Shown here: one piece after another, positions 1 to 7,091 of the stretch
Position numbering within the stretch: the first letter of the stretch is position 1
How the letters are laid out: the number at the start of each line of letters is the position of its first letter
From: Candidatus Humimonas hydrogenitrophica
Lineage (GTDB): Bacteria > Gemmatimonadota > Gemmatimonadetes > Palauibacterales > Palauibacteraceae
DNA: 43,810 nucleotides
Direction of reading: 5' to 3'
Assembly (NCBI GenBank): GCA_947581615.1
Contig: CANPVD010000101.1
Span: forward strand, 1 to 43,810
The notes under the pieces: model-generated
Seen by the model: only the letters and a program-made list of their open reading frames with translations
The model's database searches: none
What the model was told of the DNA's origin: nothing
Made by a program: the position numbers and the translations under genes

Positions 1-76
1 CCTCCGCAGTCGGCAGCGCTCCCGCCACATCGTCCAACACGCTTTTCACGCGCCAACCGTCAAATACGCAGCCTAG
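1..76. other. Window edge, no firm gene
   Basis: No complete gene is visible here. On the minus strand an open frame runs off the window edge and could begin at a GTG at 49-47 (reading MKSVLDDVAGALP), 27 bases beyond the stop of the neighbouring secreted protein. The fragment is too short to identify and may be chance. Confidence 0.2.
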
Positions 77-598
77 TCAACCTTTTTCGCGCTCGGAGTA
101 ATAGCTGGAGTGCTGGAGGAGCTTCGCTTTCGACGGAATTCTCTTTTCCATCTCCGACGCCATGTTTCGGGCTTGCTTCAGCACCGAAGCCTTTGTCTGG
201 CCGGGCGCGGACTTGAAGCCGATTCCCACGACACCGACGAGCGTTCCGGAGGAATCATGCAGTGGGAGGGAAACGTCGAAGCCTCCCTCCTCCCTTCCCA
301 CCGATGGTTTCCCTGTACGCATGGGCTTGATGTCGTCGGTCTCGCACTTCTCCCCGATGTCGCTCTTGTCGGTCGAAGCGATTCCGACGCACCCGTGGCC
401 GGTGCTCGCCATGATGCCGATCTCATCGGCTTCAGGGTGCTCGGCCTGCGCGGCTTCGACGAGCCTCTGCGCGAGGATCTTCCCTTCGGCCTTCGTCGAC
501 TGTGCGGCCGCCGGGGCCGCCGGTACGCTCACGAGCAGCGTGGCGACCATGGCCATCCCCGTGAAAGCGATGGGGATGGGTTGCCCGTAGCGTGACAT
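77..598 (-). CDS. Secreted Cache-like sensor domain protein
   Basis: A 173-residue protein with an N-terminal signal peptide (hydrophobic stretch at about residues 9-30 ending in an Ala-rich cleavage region AAPAAAQS), so probably periplasmic. The mature part has the look of a single Cache/PAS-like ligand-binding fold: a leading amphipathic helix, a strand with MASTGHGCVGIAST, the DIGEKC segment, and the paired strands GFDVSLPLHD and LVGVVGIGF, followed by a Lys-rich helix. The ATG at 598 is preferred over longer upstream frames because AAGGAGAGG lies just upstream and the signal peptide begins there. There is no kinase, GGDEF or methyl-accepting region, so if it senses a ligand it must act through another protein. 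Family assignment is by pattern only. Confidence 0.6.
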   Translation of the reverse strand: MSRYGQPIPIAFTGMAMVATLLVSVPAAPAAAQSTKAEGKILAQRLVEAAQAEHPEADEIGIMASTGHGCVGIASTDKSDIGEKCETDDIKPMRTGKPSVGREEGGFDVSLPLHDSSGTLVGVVGIGFKSAPGQTKASVLKQARNMASEMEKRIPSKAKLLQHSSYYSEREKG

Positions 599-955
599 CG
601 AGACCTCTCCTTGTGACGATCCATGGTGAGCTCCCAGCGATGGCCGTGGGGCTGGACGGTTTCGCTGACAACTACAATCGTAGACGCCAATGTATGCCGC
701 CCTGTTTCGCGGCGCAAACGGCGGCGGGGAACCGAGGAGGAGGTCGACGCCGGACTCGACGGACGTCCGGGCGGGCGGATCCGGGTGCGGGGGCTCGCGT
801 TCTGGCGGAGATTCGGTCAGGATGAGCGAAGCGGCGAGGATGGGAACCGGATCCGGATCACGACGGCGGGCCTGCGGCTGGCCGGAGGCGTGGCCTGGTG
901 AGGCCGAAACGCGGGCCGGCGCGGGAAGAACGCGCGGCGAGAGGGAGGAGACGGC
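599..955. other. Divergent intergenic region
   Basis: This 357-base spacer separates the divergently read secreted protein and thioesterase genes, so it must hold promoters for both. The part nearest the secreted gene (about 660-700) is relatively AT-rich and could hold its promoter. Ribosome binding sites are clear at both ends: AAGGAGAGG for the minus gene and GGAGGAG at about 945 for the plus gene. Short open frames inside it have no recognisable protein pattern. Confidence 0.5.
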
Positions 956-1423
956 ATGGCCCACGAGTTCACGTACACGAGGCGCGTCGAGTTCGCGGAC
1001 ACGGACGCGGCGGGCGTGGCGCACTTCGCCTCCTTCTTCCGCTTCATGGAGGAGGCCGAGCACGCGTTCTACCGCTCGCTGGGCTCGTCCGCCTACCGGA
1101 TCGAGGAGGATCGGGTGGAGGGCATGCCGCGCGTGTCGGTGAGCTGCGACTACCTGAGCCCCGTCCGCTACGACGACGAGCTGGCCGTCCACATCGTCGT
1201 GCGCGAGAAGACGGCGAAGGCGATCGGCTACGAGGTCCGCTTCGACCGGCTGGGCGGGGCGGAGCCGGTCACGGTGGCCCGGGGAGCCATGAAGGTGGTG
1301 CACGTCACGCGCGGCCACGGGGTGCGGGACTGGACGGTGACCGAGCTCCCGGCCGCCCTGCTGGAGCGGATCGAGGTGGCGCCCGAGCCGGACCCCGGTC
1401 CGCGGCACGGTGGCGCCGCGTGA
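956..1423 (+). CDS. Hotdog-fold acyl-CoA thioesterase (YbgC/4HBT type)
   Basis: A 155-residue single hotdog domain. The 4-hydroxybenzoyl-CoA thioesterase/YbgC signature is near the N-terminus: RVEFADTDAAGVAHFASFF, with the catalytic-type Asp in FADTD and the long central helix FFRFMEEAEHAFYRSL after it. The VSCDYLSPVRYDDELAVHI strand region is also typical. Such enzymes hydrolyse acyl-CoA or acyl-ACP thioesters in the cytoplasm; substrate cannot be read from the sequence. The ATG at 956 follows a strong GGAGGAGA site. Its TGA stop overlaps the GTG start of the next gene (GTGA at 1420-1423), implying translational coupling to the CYTH protein. Confidence 0.85.
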   Translation: MAHEFTYTRRVEFADTDAAGVAHFASFFRFMEEAEHAFYRSLGSSAYRIEEDRVEGMPRVSVSCDYLSPVRYDDELAVHIVVREKTAKAIGYEVRFDRLGGAEPVTVARGAMKVVHVTRGHGVRDWTVTELPAALLERIEVAPEPDPGPRHGGAA

Positions 1424-1890
1424 CCGACCGCCGCAACGTGGAGATCGAGCGGAAGTATCTGCTCTCCGGTGTCCCGGAGGCCGCGCTCGTGGTGACGCCT
1501 GTCGCCATCGACCAGGGGTGGCTCCCGGGCGAGCGGCTGCAAGAGCGGGTGCGTCGGATCCGGGACGCCGACGGGAAGCGCTACACGCGGACGGTGAAGC
1601 TGGGCCGGGGGGTGGAGCGGATCGAGGTGGAGGAGGCGGCCGACCGCGACCTGTTCGAGGCGCTGTGGCCCCTGACCGAGGGCCGGCGCATCTCCAAGCT
1701 CCGCTACCGGATCCCGGACGGCGGCCTGGTGTGGGAGGTCGACCGCTTTCGCGACCGCGACCTGGTGCTGGCGGAAGTGGAGCTGCCCGCCGCCGACGTC
1801 GTACCCGAGCCGCCGGCCTGGCTCGCCCCGTACGTCCGCCGCGAGGTCACCGGGGAGCCCGAGTACCTCAACGTGAACCTGGCGCGCTGA
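1420..1890 (+). CDS. CYTH domain protein (triphosphate tunnel metalloenzyme)
   Basis: A 156-residue protein with a whole CYTH domain. The defining ExExK motif is at the N-terminus (VEIERKYLL), and the basic/acidic alternating strands of the tunnel follow: RVRRIRDADGKRYTRTVK, RIEVEEAADRDLFEALW, ISKLRYRI, VWEVDRF and LVLAEVELP. Family members bind inorganic triphosphate or nucleoside triphosphates with divalent metal and act as triphosphatases or adenylate cyclases; short bacterial forms are mostly triphosphatases. The GTG at 1420 is chosen because it overlaps the thioesterase stop and puts the ExExK motif seven residues in. A GC-rich hairpin follows the stop directly. Confidence 0.85.
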   Translation: MTDRRNVEIERKYLLSGVPEAALVVTPVAIDQGWLPGERLQERVRRIRDADGKRYTRTVKLGRGVERIEVEEAADRDLFEALWPLTEGRRISKLRYRIPDGGLVWEVDRFRDRDLVLAEVELPAADVVPEPPAWLAPYVRREVTGEPEYLNVNLAR

Positions 1891-1891
1891 C

Positions 1892-1908
1892 GCCCGCCCC
1901 GGGCGGGC
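1892..1908. terminator. GC-rich hairpin between convergent genes
   Basis: Perfect 7-bp stem (GCCCGCC/GGCGGGC) with a 3-base loop, one base after the CYTH stop codon. It has no T-run, so it is a terminator-like structure rather than a canonical intrinsic terminator. It lies in the 48-base convergent gap and could serve both strands. Confidence 0.5.
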
Positions 1909-1938
1909 CGGCGGAATACCGGGCGCTCGGGGAGTCGC

Positions 1939-2214
1939 TCAGCTCTCCCCGCCCTGTGACAGCTTCCTCCGGAACTCCGACTCGTCCGACAGGCGGGCGA
2001 GCTCGGTCTCCGTGTTGTCCATCTGGGTCTCCAGGAGCGCCAGCCGGGACTCGATCGCCGCGAGGCGATCGTTGGCCTGCGGCGTCTGCCGGAGGTGGGC
2101 GATCGCTTCGACGATCGGCTTGAACGCGAACCGGGCGGTGAGGCCGGCGACGGGGATGAGAATGATGAGCGTGCCCATGATCACGCCCGCGAGTCCGGTC
2201 CAGTCTACTGGCAT
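1939..2214 (-). CDS. Small membrane protein with C-terminal coiled coil
   Basis: A 91-residue protein: a short polar start (MPVDWTG), one membrane helix (about residues 7-30, LAGVIMGTLIILIPVAGLTA), a short basic link, then a helix with a heptad-like pattern (about 45-80, RLAAIESRLALLETQMDNTETELARL). The topology suggests a membrane-anchored cytoplasmic coiled coil, but I recognise no named family. The ATG at 2214 is preferred because GAGGTG lies about six bases upstream and the longer upstream frame is Arg-rich and not protein-like. Confidence 0.65.
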   Translation of the reverse strand: MPVDWTGLAGVIMGTLIILIPVAGLTARFAFKPIVEAIAHLRQTPQANDRLAAIESRLALLETQMDNTETELARLSDESEFRRKLSQGGES

Positions 2215-2290
2215 GTCGGCACCTCGGTTCCGGGGTCGATTCGCGCCTTCCGTACGCAGCGGGTGGAGGGAGGGTTTCGGCGCCGCGAGC

Positions 2291-2335
2291 GCGGACACGG
2301 ACCCGGTGATCATGCGTTCCACCGACCGTGTCCGC
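2291..2335. promoter_or_regulatory. Inverted repeat in divergent spacer
   Basis: Two perfect 10-base arms (GCGGACACGG at 2291-2300 and CCGTGTCCGC at 2326-2335) flank a 25-base centre whose ends (CGGT and ACCG) can pair further. It lies in the 329-base spacer (2215-2543) between the divergent small membrane protein and the Tat-exported epimerase, so it could be an operator or a leader stem-loop. I see nothing else definite in that spacer. Confidence 0.4.
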
Positions 2336-2543
2336 CAGTCGAGCCGCTTCGCGCAGATGAGGGTGAGGGATCCCCGATTGAAGGCAGGGCGGGGTCCCAC
2401 AACCCTCCGCGTCACGGCCGATGACCTGGTCGCGCTGTCGGGCCGGGGCGGCGGAACCAGCCGCCTCGGTTCCCCGTTGCGTTCCTCGACACGGGGGCGC
2501 ACCGTGCACTCCGCCTGACCGACGCCATCGCCCGGGAGATCTG

Positions 2544-3689
2544 ATGAGCCGTTCTACGAGCCGCAGGGAGTTCGTGAAGCGATCCGCCGTCCTGGCGGGG
2601 GCCGTGGGCCTGGGAGCATGGAGGGGACGGCCCCTGGACGCGGAGCCCGAGGCCGGCGCCGGACCGGGCCCGGCGCCGCGCCCCCTGCGCATCCTCATCC
2701 TGGGCGGTACGGGCTTCATCGGCCCGCACGAGGTCGACTACGCCCGTGCCCGTGGGCACCATCTCACGCTGTTCAACCGCGGCAAGACCCACCCCGGCCT
2801 GTTCCCGAACATCGAGCAGCTCCACGGCGACCGGAACGGTGGCCTGGAGTCGCTGAAGGGGAAGCGCTGGGACGTGTGCATCGACAACTCGGCGTCCAAC
2901 ATCGAGTGGGTGCGGTCGAGCGCCGCCCTCCTGAAGGACGCGGTGCACCGCTACCTGTACGTCTCCTCGATCAGCGCCTACTCGGACATGAGCACGCCGG
3001 GGATGGACGAGGACGCGCCCACCTTCACCTACGAGAGCGCCGGGGTGAGCCGGGACGCCAAGAAGCTCCCTTACGGCCTCCAGAAGGCGCTGTGCGAGCG
3101 CGAGACGCGGCGCGTGTTCGGCGCCCGGGGCACCGTGGTGCGGCCGGGGCTCATCGTGGGTCCGAGGGACCCGACCGACCGGTTCACCTACTGGCCGGTC
3201 CGGGTCCACCGCGGCGGCGACGTCCTGGCTCCGGGAACCCCCGCGGACCCGACCCAGATCATCGACGCCAGGGACCTGACGGGCTTCATGATCCGACTGG
3301 TCGAGAACGACGCGGGCGGCACGTTCAACGCCACGGGCCACTCGCGCGGCATGGCGGATCTGCTGAAAGGGATCCGCGCGGCCGAGGACGCCGACTGCAC
3401 GTTCACCTGGGCGGACGCCGCCTTCCTGGCCGCGCACGACGTCAAGCCGTGGTCCGACATGCCCGTGTGGGTGCCCGACACCAGGGAGACGGCCGGCTTC
3501 GCGCGCGTCGACATCCGGCGCGCGATCGGAGCCGGCCTCACCTTCCTCCCCCTGGCGAAGACCGCCCGCGACACGCTGGCCTGGTTCCAGGCGCAGCCCG
3601 CCGAGCGGCGGGCCCACCTGCGCTCCGGCCTCACGCCCGAGCGCGAGGCGGAGGTGTTGAAGGCCTGGAAGTCTCGGGCCGAAGGTTAG
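2544..3689 (+). CDS. Tat-exported NAD-dependent epimerase/dehydratase
   Basis: A 381-residue extended short-chain dehydrogenase. The start carries a Tat signal: SRREFVKRSAV with twin Arg at residues 7-8, then a hydrophobic stretch to about residue 25. The Rossmann nucleotide-binding loop is GGTGFIG at 54-60. The core keeps the NAD-dependent epimerase layout (VRSSAALLKDAVHRYLYVSSISAY, then RPGLIVGPRDPTDRFTYW). The usual YxxxK appears replaced by a PYGLQKALCE segment, which does supply a Tyr and a Lys with similar spacing. Substrate is unknown. Export of a Rossmann enzyme fits Tat, which moves folded, cofactor-bound proteins. The ATG at 2544 is set by the Tat motif. The gene ends by overlapping the opposite-strand OsmC stop. 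Confidence 0.8.
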   Translation: MSRSTSRREFVKRSAVLAGAVGLGAWRGRPLDAEPEAGAGPGPAPRPLRILILGGTGFIGPHEVDYARARGHHLTLFNRGKTHPGLFPNIEQLHGDRNGGLESLKGKRWDVCIDNSASNIEWVRSSAALLKDAVHRYLYVSSISAYSDMSTPGMDEDAPTFTYESAGVSRDAKKLPYGLQKALCERETRRVFGARGTVVRPGLIVGPRDPTDRFTYWPVRVHRGGDVLAPGTPADPTQIIDARDLTGFMIRLVENDAGGTFNATGHSRGMADLLKGIRAAEDADCTFTWADAAFLAAHDVKPWSDMPVWVPDTRETAGFARVDIRRAIGAGLTFLPLAKTARDTLAWFQAQPAERRAHLRSGLTPEREAEVLKAWKSRAEG

Positions 3690-4108
3690 ACCAGCTTCGC
3701 GTCCAGGCTGATGTCGGCGCGGAACAGCTTGGACACCGGGCACCCCTTCTTGGCCGCCTCGGCGTGCTCGAGGAACTCCTCCTCGTCGATGCCGGGGACG
3801 TCGGCCTCGAGGTGAAGGTCGACGCGGGGGATGGAGGGGCCGCCCTCGCCCAGCTCCAGGTGCACGTCCGCCCGGGTGCGCACGGACTCGGGCGGATGTC
3901 CCGCCTGGGCCAGGATGTTGGAGAGGGCCATGGAGAAGCACCCCGCGTGCGCGGCGGCCAGCAGCTCCTCGGGGTTGGTGCCCTCGCCCTCCTCGAAGCG
4001 GGACCGGAAGGAATAGGGGCCCTCCCAGGCGCCGTTTCCGACCGTCATGGTTCCGCGGCCGCCCTTCAGGTCACCGCTCCACTGCGCGCGTGAAGATCTC
4101 GTCGGCAT
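3686..4108 (-). CDS. OsmC family peroxiredoxin
   Basis: A 140-residue OsmC/Ohr-fold protein. Family members reduce organic hydroperoxides with a pair of redox cysteines; here they are C57 ([10 protein letters not shown]) and C123 (KKGCPVSK), both in the expected positions, with the [13 protein letters not shown] helix that packs the dimer. Full length for the OsmC branch. The ATG at 4108 follows GGAGG at good spacing. The TAA stop overlaps the stop of the convergent epimerase gene at 3686-3689. The gene stands alone on this strand, separated from the next minus-strand gene by a terminator-like hairpin. Confidence 0.9.
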   Translation of the reverse strand: MPTRSSRAQWSGDLKGGRGTMTVGNGAWEGPYSFRSRFEEGEGTNPEELLAAAHAGCFSMALSNILAQAGHPPESVRTRADVHLELGEGGPSIPRVDLHLEADVPGIDEEEFLEHAEAAKKGCPVSKLFRADISLDAKLV

Positions 4109-4223
4109 CTGTGTTCCTCCGTTGTCGTCCGTGTTCGGGGTGTGGCGATCGGAGAAGGCAGGCCGCAAGGGCCGCGCCGGACTCGGCGAGGATCGGGTGG
4201 GAAGCGGGGAGCGGAATGGAAGC

Positions 4224-4250
4224 CCCGGGGGCGGCGGAGTGGCCCCCGGG
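4224..4250 (-). terminator. Terminator-like hairpin after NTF2-like gene
   Basis: Perfect 9-bp stem (CCCGGGGGC at 4224-4232 with GCCCCCGGG at 4242-4250) around a 9-base loop, 26 bases past the stop of the minus-strand lipoprotein gene. No clear T-run follows, as is common in very GC-rich genomes. Confidence 0.5.
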
Positions 4251-4275
4251 CCCAGGGTCGGGGCTCCGCAGAGAC

Positions 4276-4791
4276 CTACATCGACGGCGCCGGCGCGTCC
4301 CGGTTCCAGATGTTCATGACGGCCTTCCACGAGCCGTCCGCCTGTTTCCGCCAGATCACGGCGAAGTTGCCCGTCACGTGCACCGGCGAGCCCTGGGTGG
4401 GCTTGACGTCCACGGTGTAGGTGCCCCACCCGGTCGCGAGGTCGCCGGAGATGTACAGGCGCTGGGCCACGTTGTGGGTCCTCACGTCGCCCTGGGCCAG
4501 GAAGTCGGTCCACAGAGTCTTGATCGCTTCCGTGCCCGTGACCGCGGGCACGTCCGGCGGGATGCTGACCGCGTCGGCCGTGTACAGGGCCGCGAGGGCG
4601 TCCACATCACCGGCGTTCATCGCCGAGTCGAACGCCGCGATGCCGTGCTCGACGGCCGCGGTATCCGCCGCCGTGGGCGCCGGGGAGGCCATGGCCGACT
4701 GGGAGCTGCCGGTCCGCTGGTCGGTCGGCGCACAGGCGAGCTGGGTCGCGGTCGCGGCCGCGAGGAGAGCGAGGGCGAGGCGTGTTCGCAT
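4276..4791 (-). CDS. NTF2-like (SnoaL/DUF4440) lipoprotein
   Basis: A 171-residue secreted protein with a lipoprotein signal ending in a lipobox (TQLACAP, Cys at residue 20), so probably anchored in a membrane facing the periplasm. The rest matches the SgcJ/DUF4440 branch of the NTF2-like cone fold: AAVEHGIAAFDSAMNAGDVDALAALYTADAV, then IKTLWTDFLAQGD, and the closing strands NFAVIWRKQADGSWKAVMNIWN. Proteins of this type bind small molecules or act as isomerase-like or ketosteroid-binding domains; no function is assigned from the sequence. The ATG at 4791 is set by the signal peptide. Confidence 0.8.
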   Translation of the reverse strand: MRTRLALALLAAATATQLACAPTDQRTGSSQSAMASPAPTAADTAAVEHGIAAFDSAMNAGDVDALAALYTADAVSIPPDVPAVTGTEAIKTLWTDFLAQGDVRTHNVAQRLYISGDLATGWGTYTVDVKPTQGSPVHVTGNFAVIWRKQADGSWKAVMNIWNRDAPAPSM

Positions 4792-5067
4792 GGGTCACCT
4801 CTGCAGGGTGTCGCACGCCGGGAAGGGCGAGAGGGTCGTTCCGGCGGGCAGGGGGCCGAACTCGCGGTGGCTGAGATTGCCAAGTATCTGAATATGCTAC
4901 CGCTGCCGACCGTGCGGCGCCAGTGCCGGAGAGTCGGGCCTGGCGGTCCATCCCAATCACGGAAGCTCGCGGGCCCCTCTTGATTCCGTGGTGCCGGACG
5001 TGGCAGCTTCGTGGACGCTCGCCGTGGCGAGCGCGCGAGCGAGTGGCGCCTCCCGTTACGAGGCGGC

Positions 5068-6768
5068 GTGCTCGCTGTCCCCGAGAACCCCGGTCCAGGT
5101 GTCGGCGCCATGCTCCTGTTCCTCGCCCTGACAGCGGTGTATCTGCTGCCGGTGGCTCATCCGGCCCTGAGCTCGCTGGTGGGCGTCGACACCAGCTGGC
5201 TGTGGGGCGTCCACCTGGTGCCGGTCGCCATCCTCGCCTACCGATATGGCTTCTGGGGCGCGCTGCCGGCCGTCCTGATCAGCGTCATGCTGGTCATCCT
5301 CGGGGAGTACGTCCTGGCCTCCACGGTGCTCGCGGGAATCGGCCCCGGCACGGCCGACACTCTCGCGTTGGCCACCAGCTTTTCGGACGTGCTGGTCGCC
5401 GCCCTCACCCTGTACGCCCGGCGCAAAGCTCACCGGCTCCGGGACACGGCATTTACGGACCACCTCACCGAGCTCCCGAACCGCCGACTGTTCCTGGATC
5501 GTCTCTCTCACCGCATCGCCCAGGCCCAGCGCCGCGTGGGGTCGCGGTTCGGGGTGCTGTTCCTGGACCTGGACGATTTCAAGCTCATCAACGACAGCCT
5601 CGGACACGCGGCCGGCAACGAGGTGCTGCAGCGCATGGCGCGGCGCCTGGAGCGGTGCATCCGGGCGGGGGACACCGTGACGCGCTGGGGGGGCGACGAG
5701 TTCGTGGTCCTCCTGGACGAGGTCGTCGACAGCGCCGGGGCCGAGGTCGTGGCCCACCGCATCGCCGACGCGCTCGAGACTCCGGTGGAGGTCGACGGCC
5801 ACCGGGTGCAGCTCGCGGCGAGCATCGGCATCGTGGTGGGCTCGGAGCACGACCCGGATCCCGAGGGCCTCGTCGGACAGGCCGATACGGCCATGTACCG
5901 GGCCAAGGGGCAGGGCAAGGGACGTATCGAAATCTTCGACCGCTCCATGCACGAGCGGGCCCGGACCCGACTGGCGCTGGAGACGGATCTCGGACACGCG
6001 CTCGAGCGTGGTGAGTTCGTCTTGCACTACCAGCCGCTCGTGTCCCTGGCCGATGGTGCGGTGGAGGGCCTCGAGGCCCTGGTGCGATGGAGGCACCCCA
6101 AGCGGGGACTGCTGGCGCCCGGACACTTTATCGAGGTGGCCGAGGACACGGGCCTCATCGAGCAACTCGGAACGTTCGTGCTCCGGGAGGCCTGCCAGAC
6201 CCTGGCGGCCTGGCGCGGGCGCTTTCCGGCGGCCGCGCGCCTGACCATGGGCATCAACGTGTCGCCGCGGCAGCTGTCGCGCGGGGACTTCGTGGACCTC
6301 GTCGCGGCGACGTGCCGGGAGTTCGCCCTGCCCCCGGCGAGGGTCAACCTGGAGATTACCGAAACGACCCTGGTGGAGAACGCCCAGATGGCGTCCCGCT
6401 CACTCCAGCAGCTCCGGAAGGTGGGCGTCCAGCTCTCCATCGACGACTTCGGGACCGGCTACTCGTCACTGCACTACCTGCACCAGTTCCCCGTTCAGAG
6501 CCTCAAGATCGACCGCTCCTTCGTGGCCGCCCTCGGGGCCGATCCCCGCAATTCAGCCATCATCCGCGCCGTCGTGGCGCTGGCCCAGGAGCTCGGGATC
6601 CGGACGGTGGCGGAGGGCGTCGAGTACGCGAGCCAGATGCAGGTCGTCCAGAAGCTGGGCTGCGACCTCGCCCAGGGCTACCTGTTCTACCGTCCCCTGC
6701 CGCCTCAGGAGGTCGAGTCGCTCGTCGCCCGGATGGGTGACTCCACGACCGTCGGCGCCGTCGAGTAG
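5068..6768 (+). CDS. Membrane GGDEF-EAL protein, copy 1 (c-di-GMP)
   Basis: A c-di-GMP turnover protein: N-terminal membrane part (about residues 15-115, roughly three or four hydrophobic segments), GGDEF domain (about 125-290) and EAL domain (about 300-555). The cyclase site is intact (RWGGDEF, 208-212), and an inhibitory I-site RxxD (RAGD, 199-202) lies exactly five residues before it. The phosphodiesterase domain keeps EAL (336-338), NLEITET, the DDFGTGYSSL loop, KIDRSF and AEGVE, so both activities look possible. I chose the GTG at 5068, not the GTG at 5011, because it aligns with the start of the downstream paralogue and gives the same length, 566 residues; the 19 extra residues look random. 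The gene is one half of a tandem duplication with 7092-8792. Confidence 0.9.
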   Translation: MLAVPENPGPGVGAMLLFLALTAVYLLPVAHPALSSLVGVDTSWLWGVHLVPVAILAYRYGFWGALPAVLISVMLVILGEYVLASTVLAGIGPGTADTLALATSFSDVLVAALTLYARRKAHRLRDTAFTDHLTELPNRRLFLDRLSHRIAQAQRRVGSRFGVLFLDLDDFKLINDSLGHAAGNEVLQRMARRLERCIRAGDTVTRWGGDEFVVLLDEVVDSAGAEVVAHRIADALETPVEVDGHRVQLAASIGIVVGSEHDPDPEGLVGQADTAMYRAKGQGKGRIEIFDRSMHERARTRLALETDLGHALERGEFVLHYQPLVSLADGAVEGLEALVRWRHPKRGLLAPGHFIEVAEDTGLIEQLGTFVLREACQTLAAWRGRFPAAARLTMGINVSPRQLSRGDFVDLVAATCREFALPPARVNLEITETTLVENAQMASRSLQQLRKVGVQLSIDDFGTGYSSLHYLHQFPVQSLKIDRSFVAALGADPRNSAIIRAVVALAQELGIRTVAEGVEYASQMQVVQKLGCDLAQGYLFYRPLPPQEVESLVARMGDSTTVGAVE

Positions 6769-7091
6769 CCTGGCGATGGTGTCGGTCGGCAGGTCTCCCG
6801 GCGGGGGCCCCGGCACGGCGACCGTCCTCCTCCCCGGCCACGGTCTTTCACAGGTTACACGCGGTTCCATGGGAGGCGTTTCTTCGTGGAACGGAGTCCG
6901 ACGATCGGGCGCGTGACCCCACGTCCGTCCTTGATCGAAGCCGCCTTCGGGATCCGTACCGACCTCTTCGTTCGACCATGTTCCGCAAAATGGTTCGCCG
7001 TTCGCGCCCTTGCTTTCTCGAGTTATCGATGTTTCCTTAGGGACGCTCGGTCCCCGCGTGCCCGCGGACGACCGCCACGGGCGGTCGTCGG
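6769..7091. other. Spacer between tandem GGDEF-EAL genes
   Basis: A 323-base spacer. It has no recognisable protein and no obvious third-copy remnant, but it is locally less GC-rich (about 6950-7040) and so may hold a separate promoter for the second gene. It ends in a strong hairpin placed directly before the downstream ATG. Confidence 0.4.
7067..7089 (+). promoter_or_regulatory. Hairpin abutting start codon of second GGDEF-EAL gene
   Basis: Perfect 10-bp stem, GACGACCGCC (7067-7076) with GGCGGTCGTC (7080-7089), around the 3-base loop ACG. The ATG is at 7092, so the stem fills the place where a Shine-Dalgarno sequence should be, and no such sequence is seen. It could act as a translational block opened by a factor, or mean that initiation is leaderless or further downstream. 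Confidence 0.5.

Noticed and set aside
1-49. A partial minus-strand gene at the window edge
   Set aside because: Only about 16 codons are visible, too few to tell a gene from a chance frame.
599-1408. N-terminal extension of the secreted Cache-like protein
   Set aside because: The longer frame is antisense to the thioesterase, and the AAGGAGAGG and signal peptide set the start at 598.
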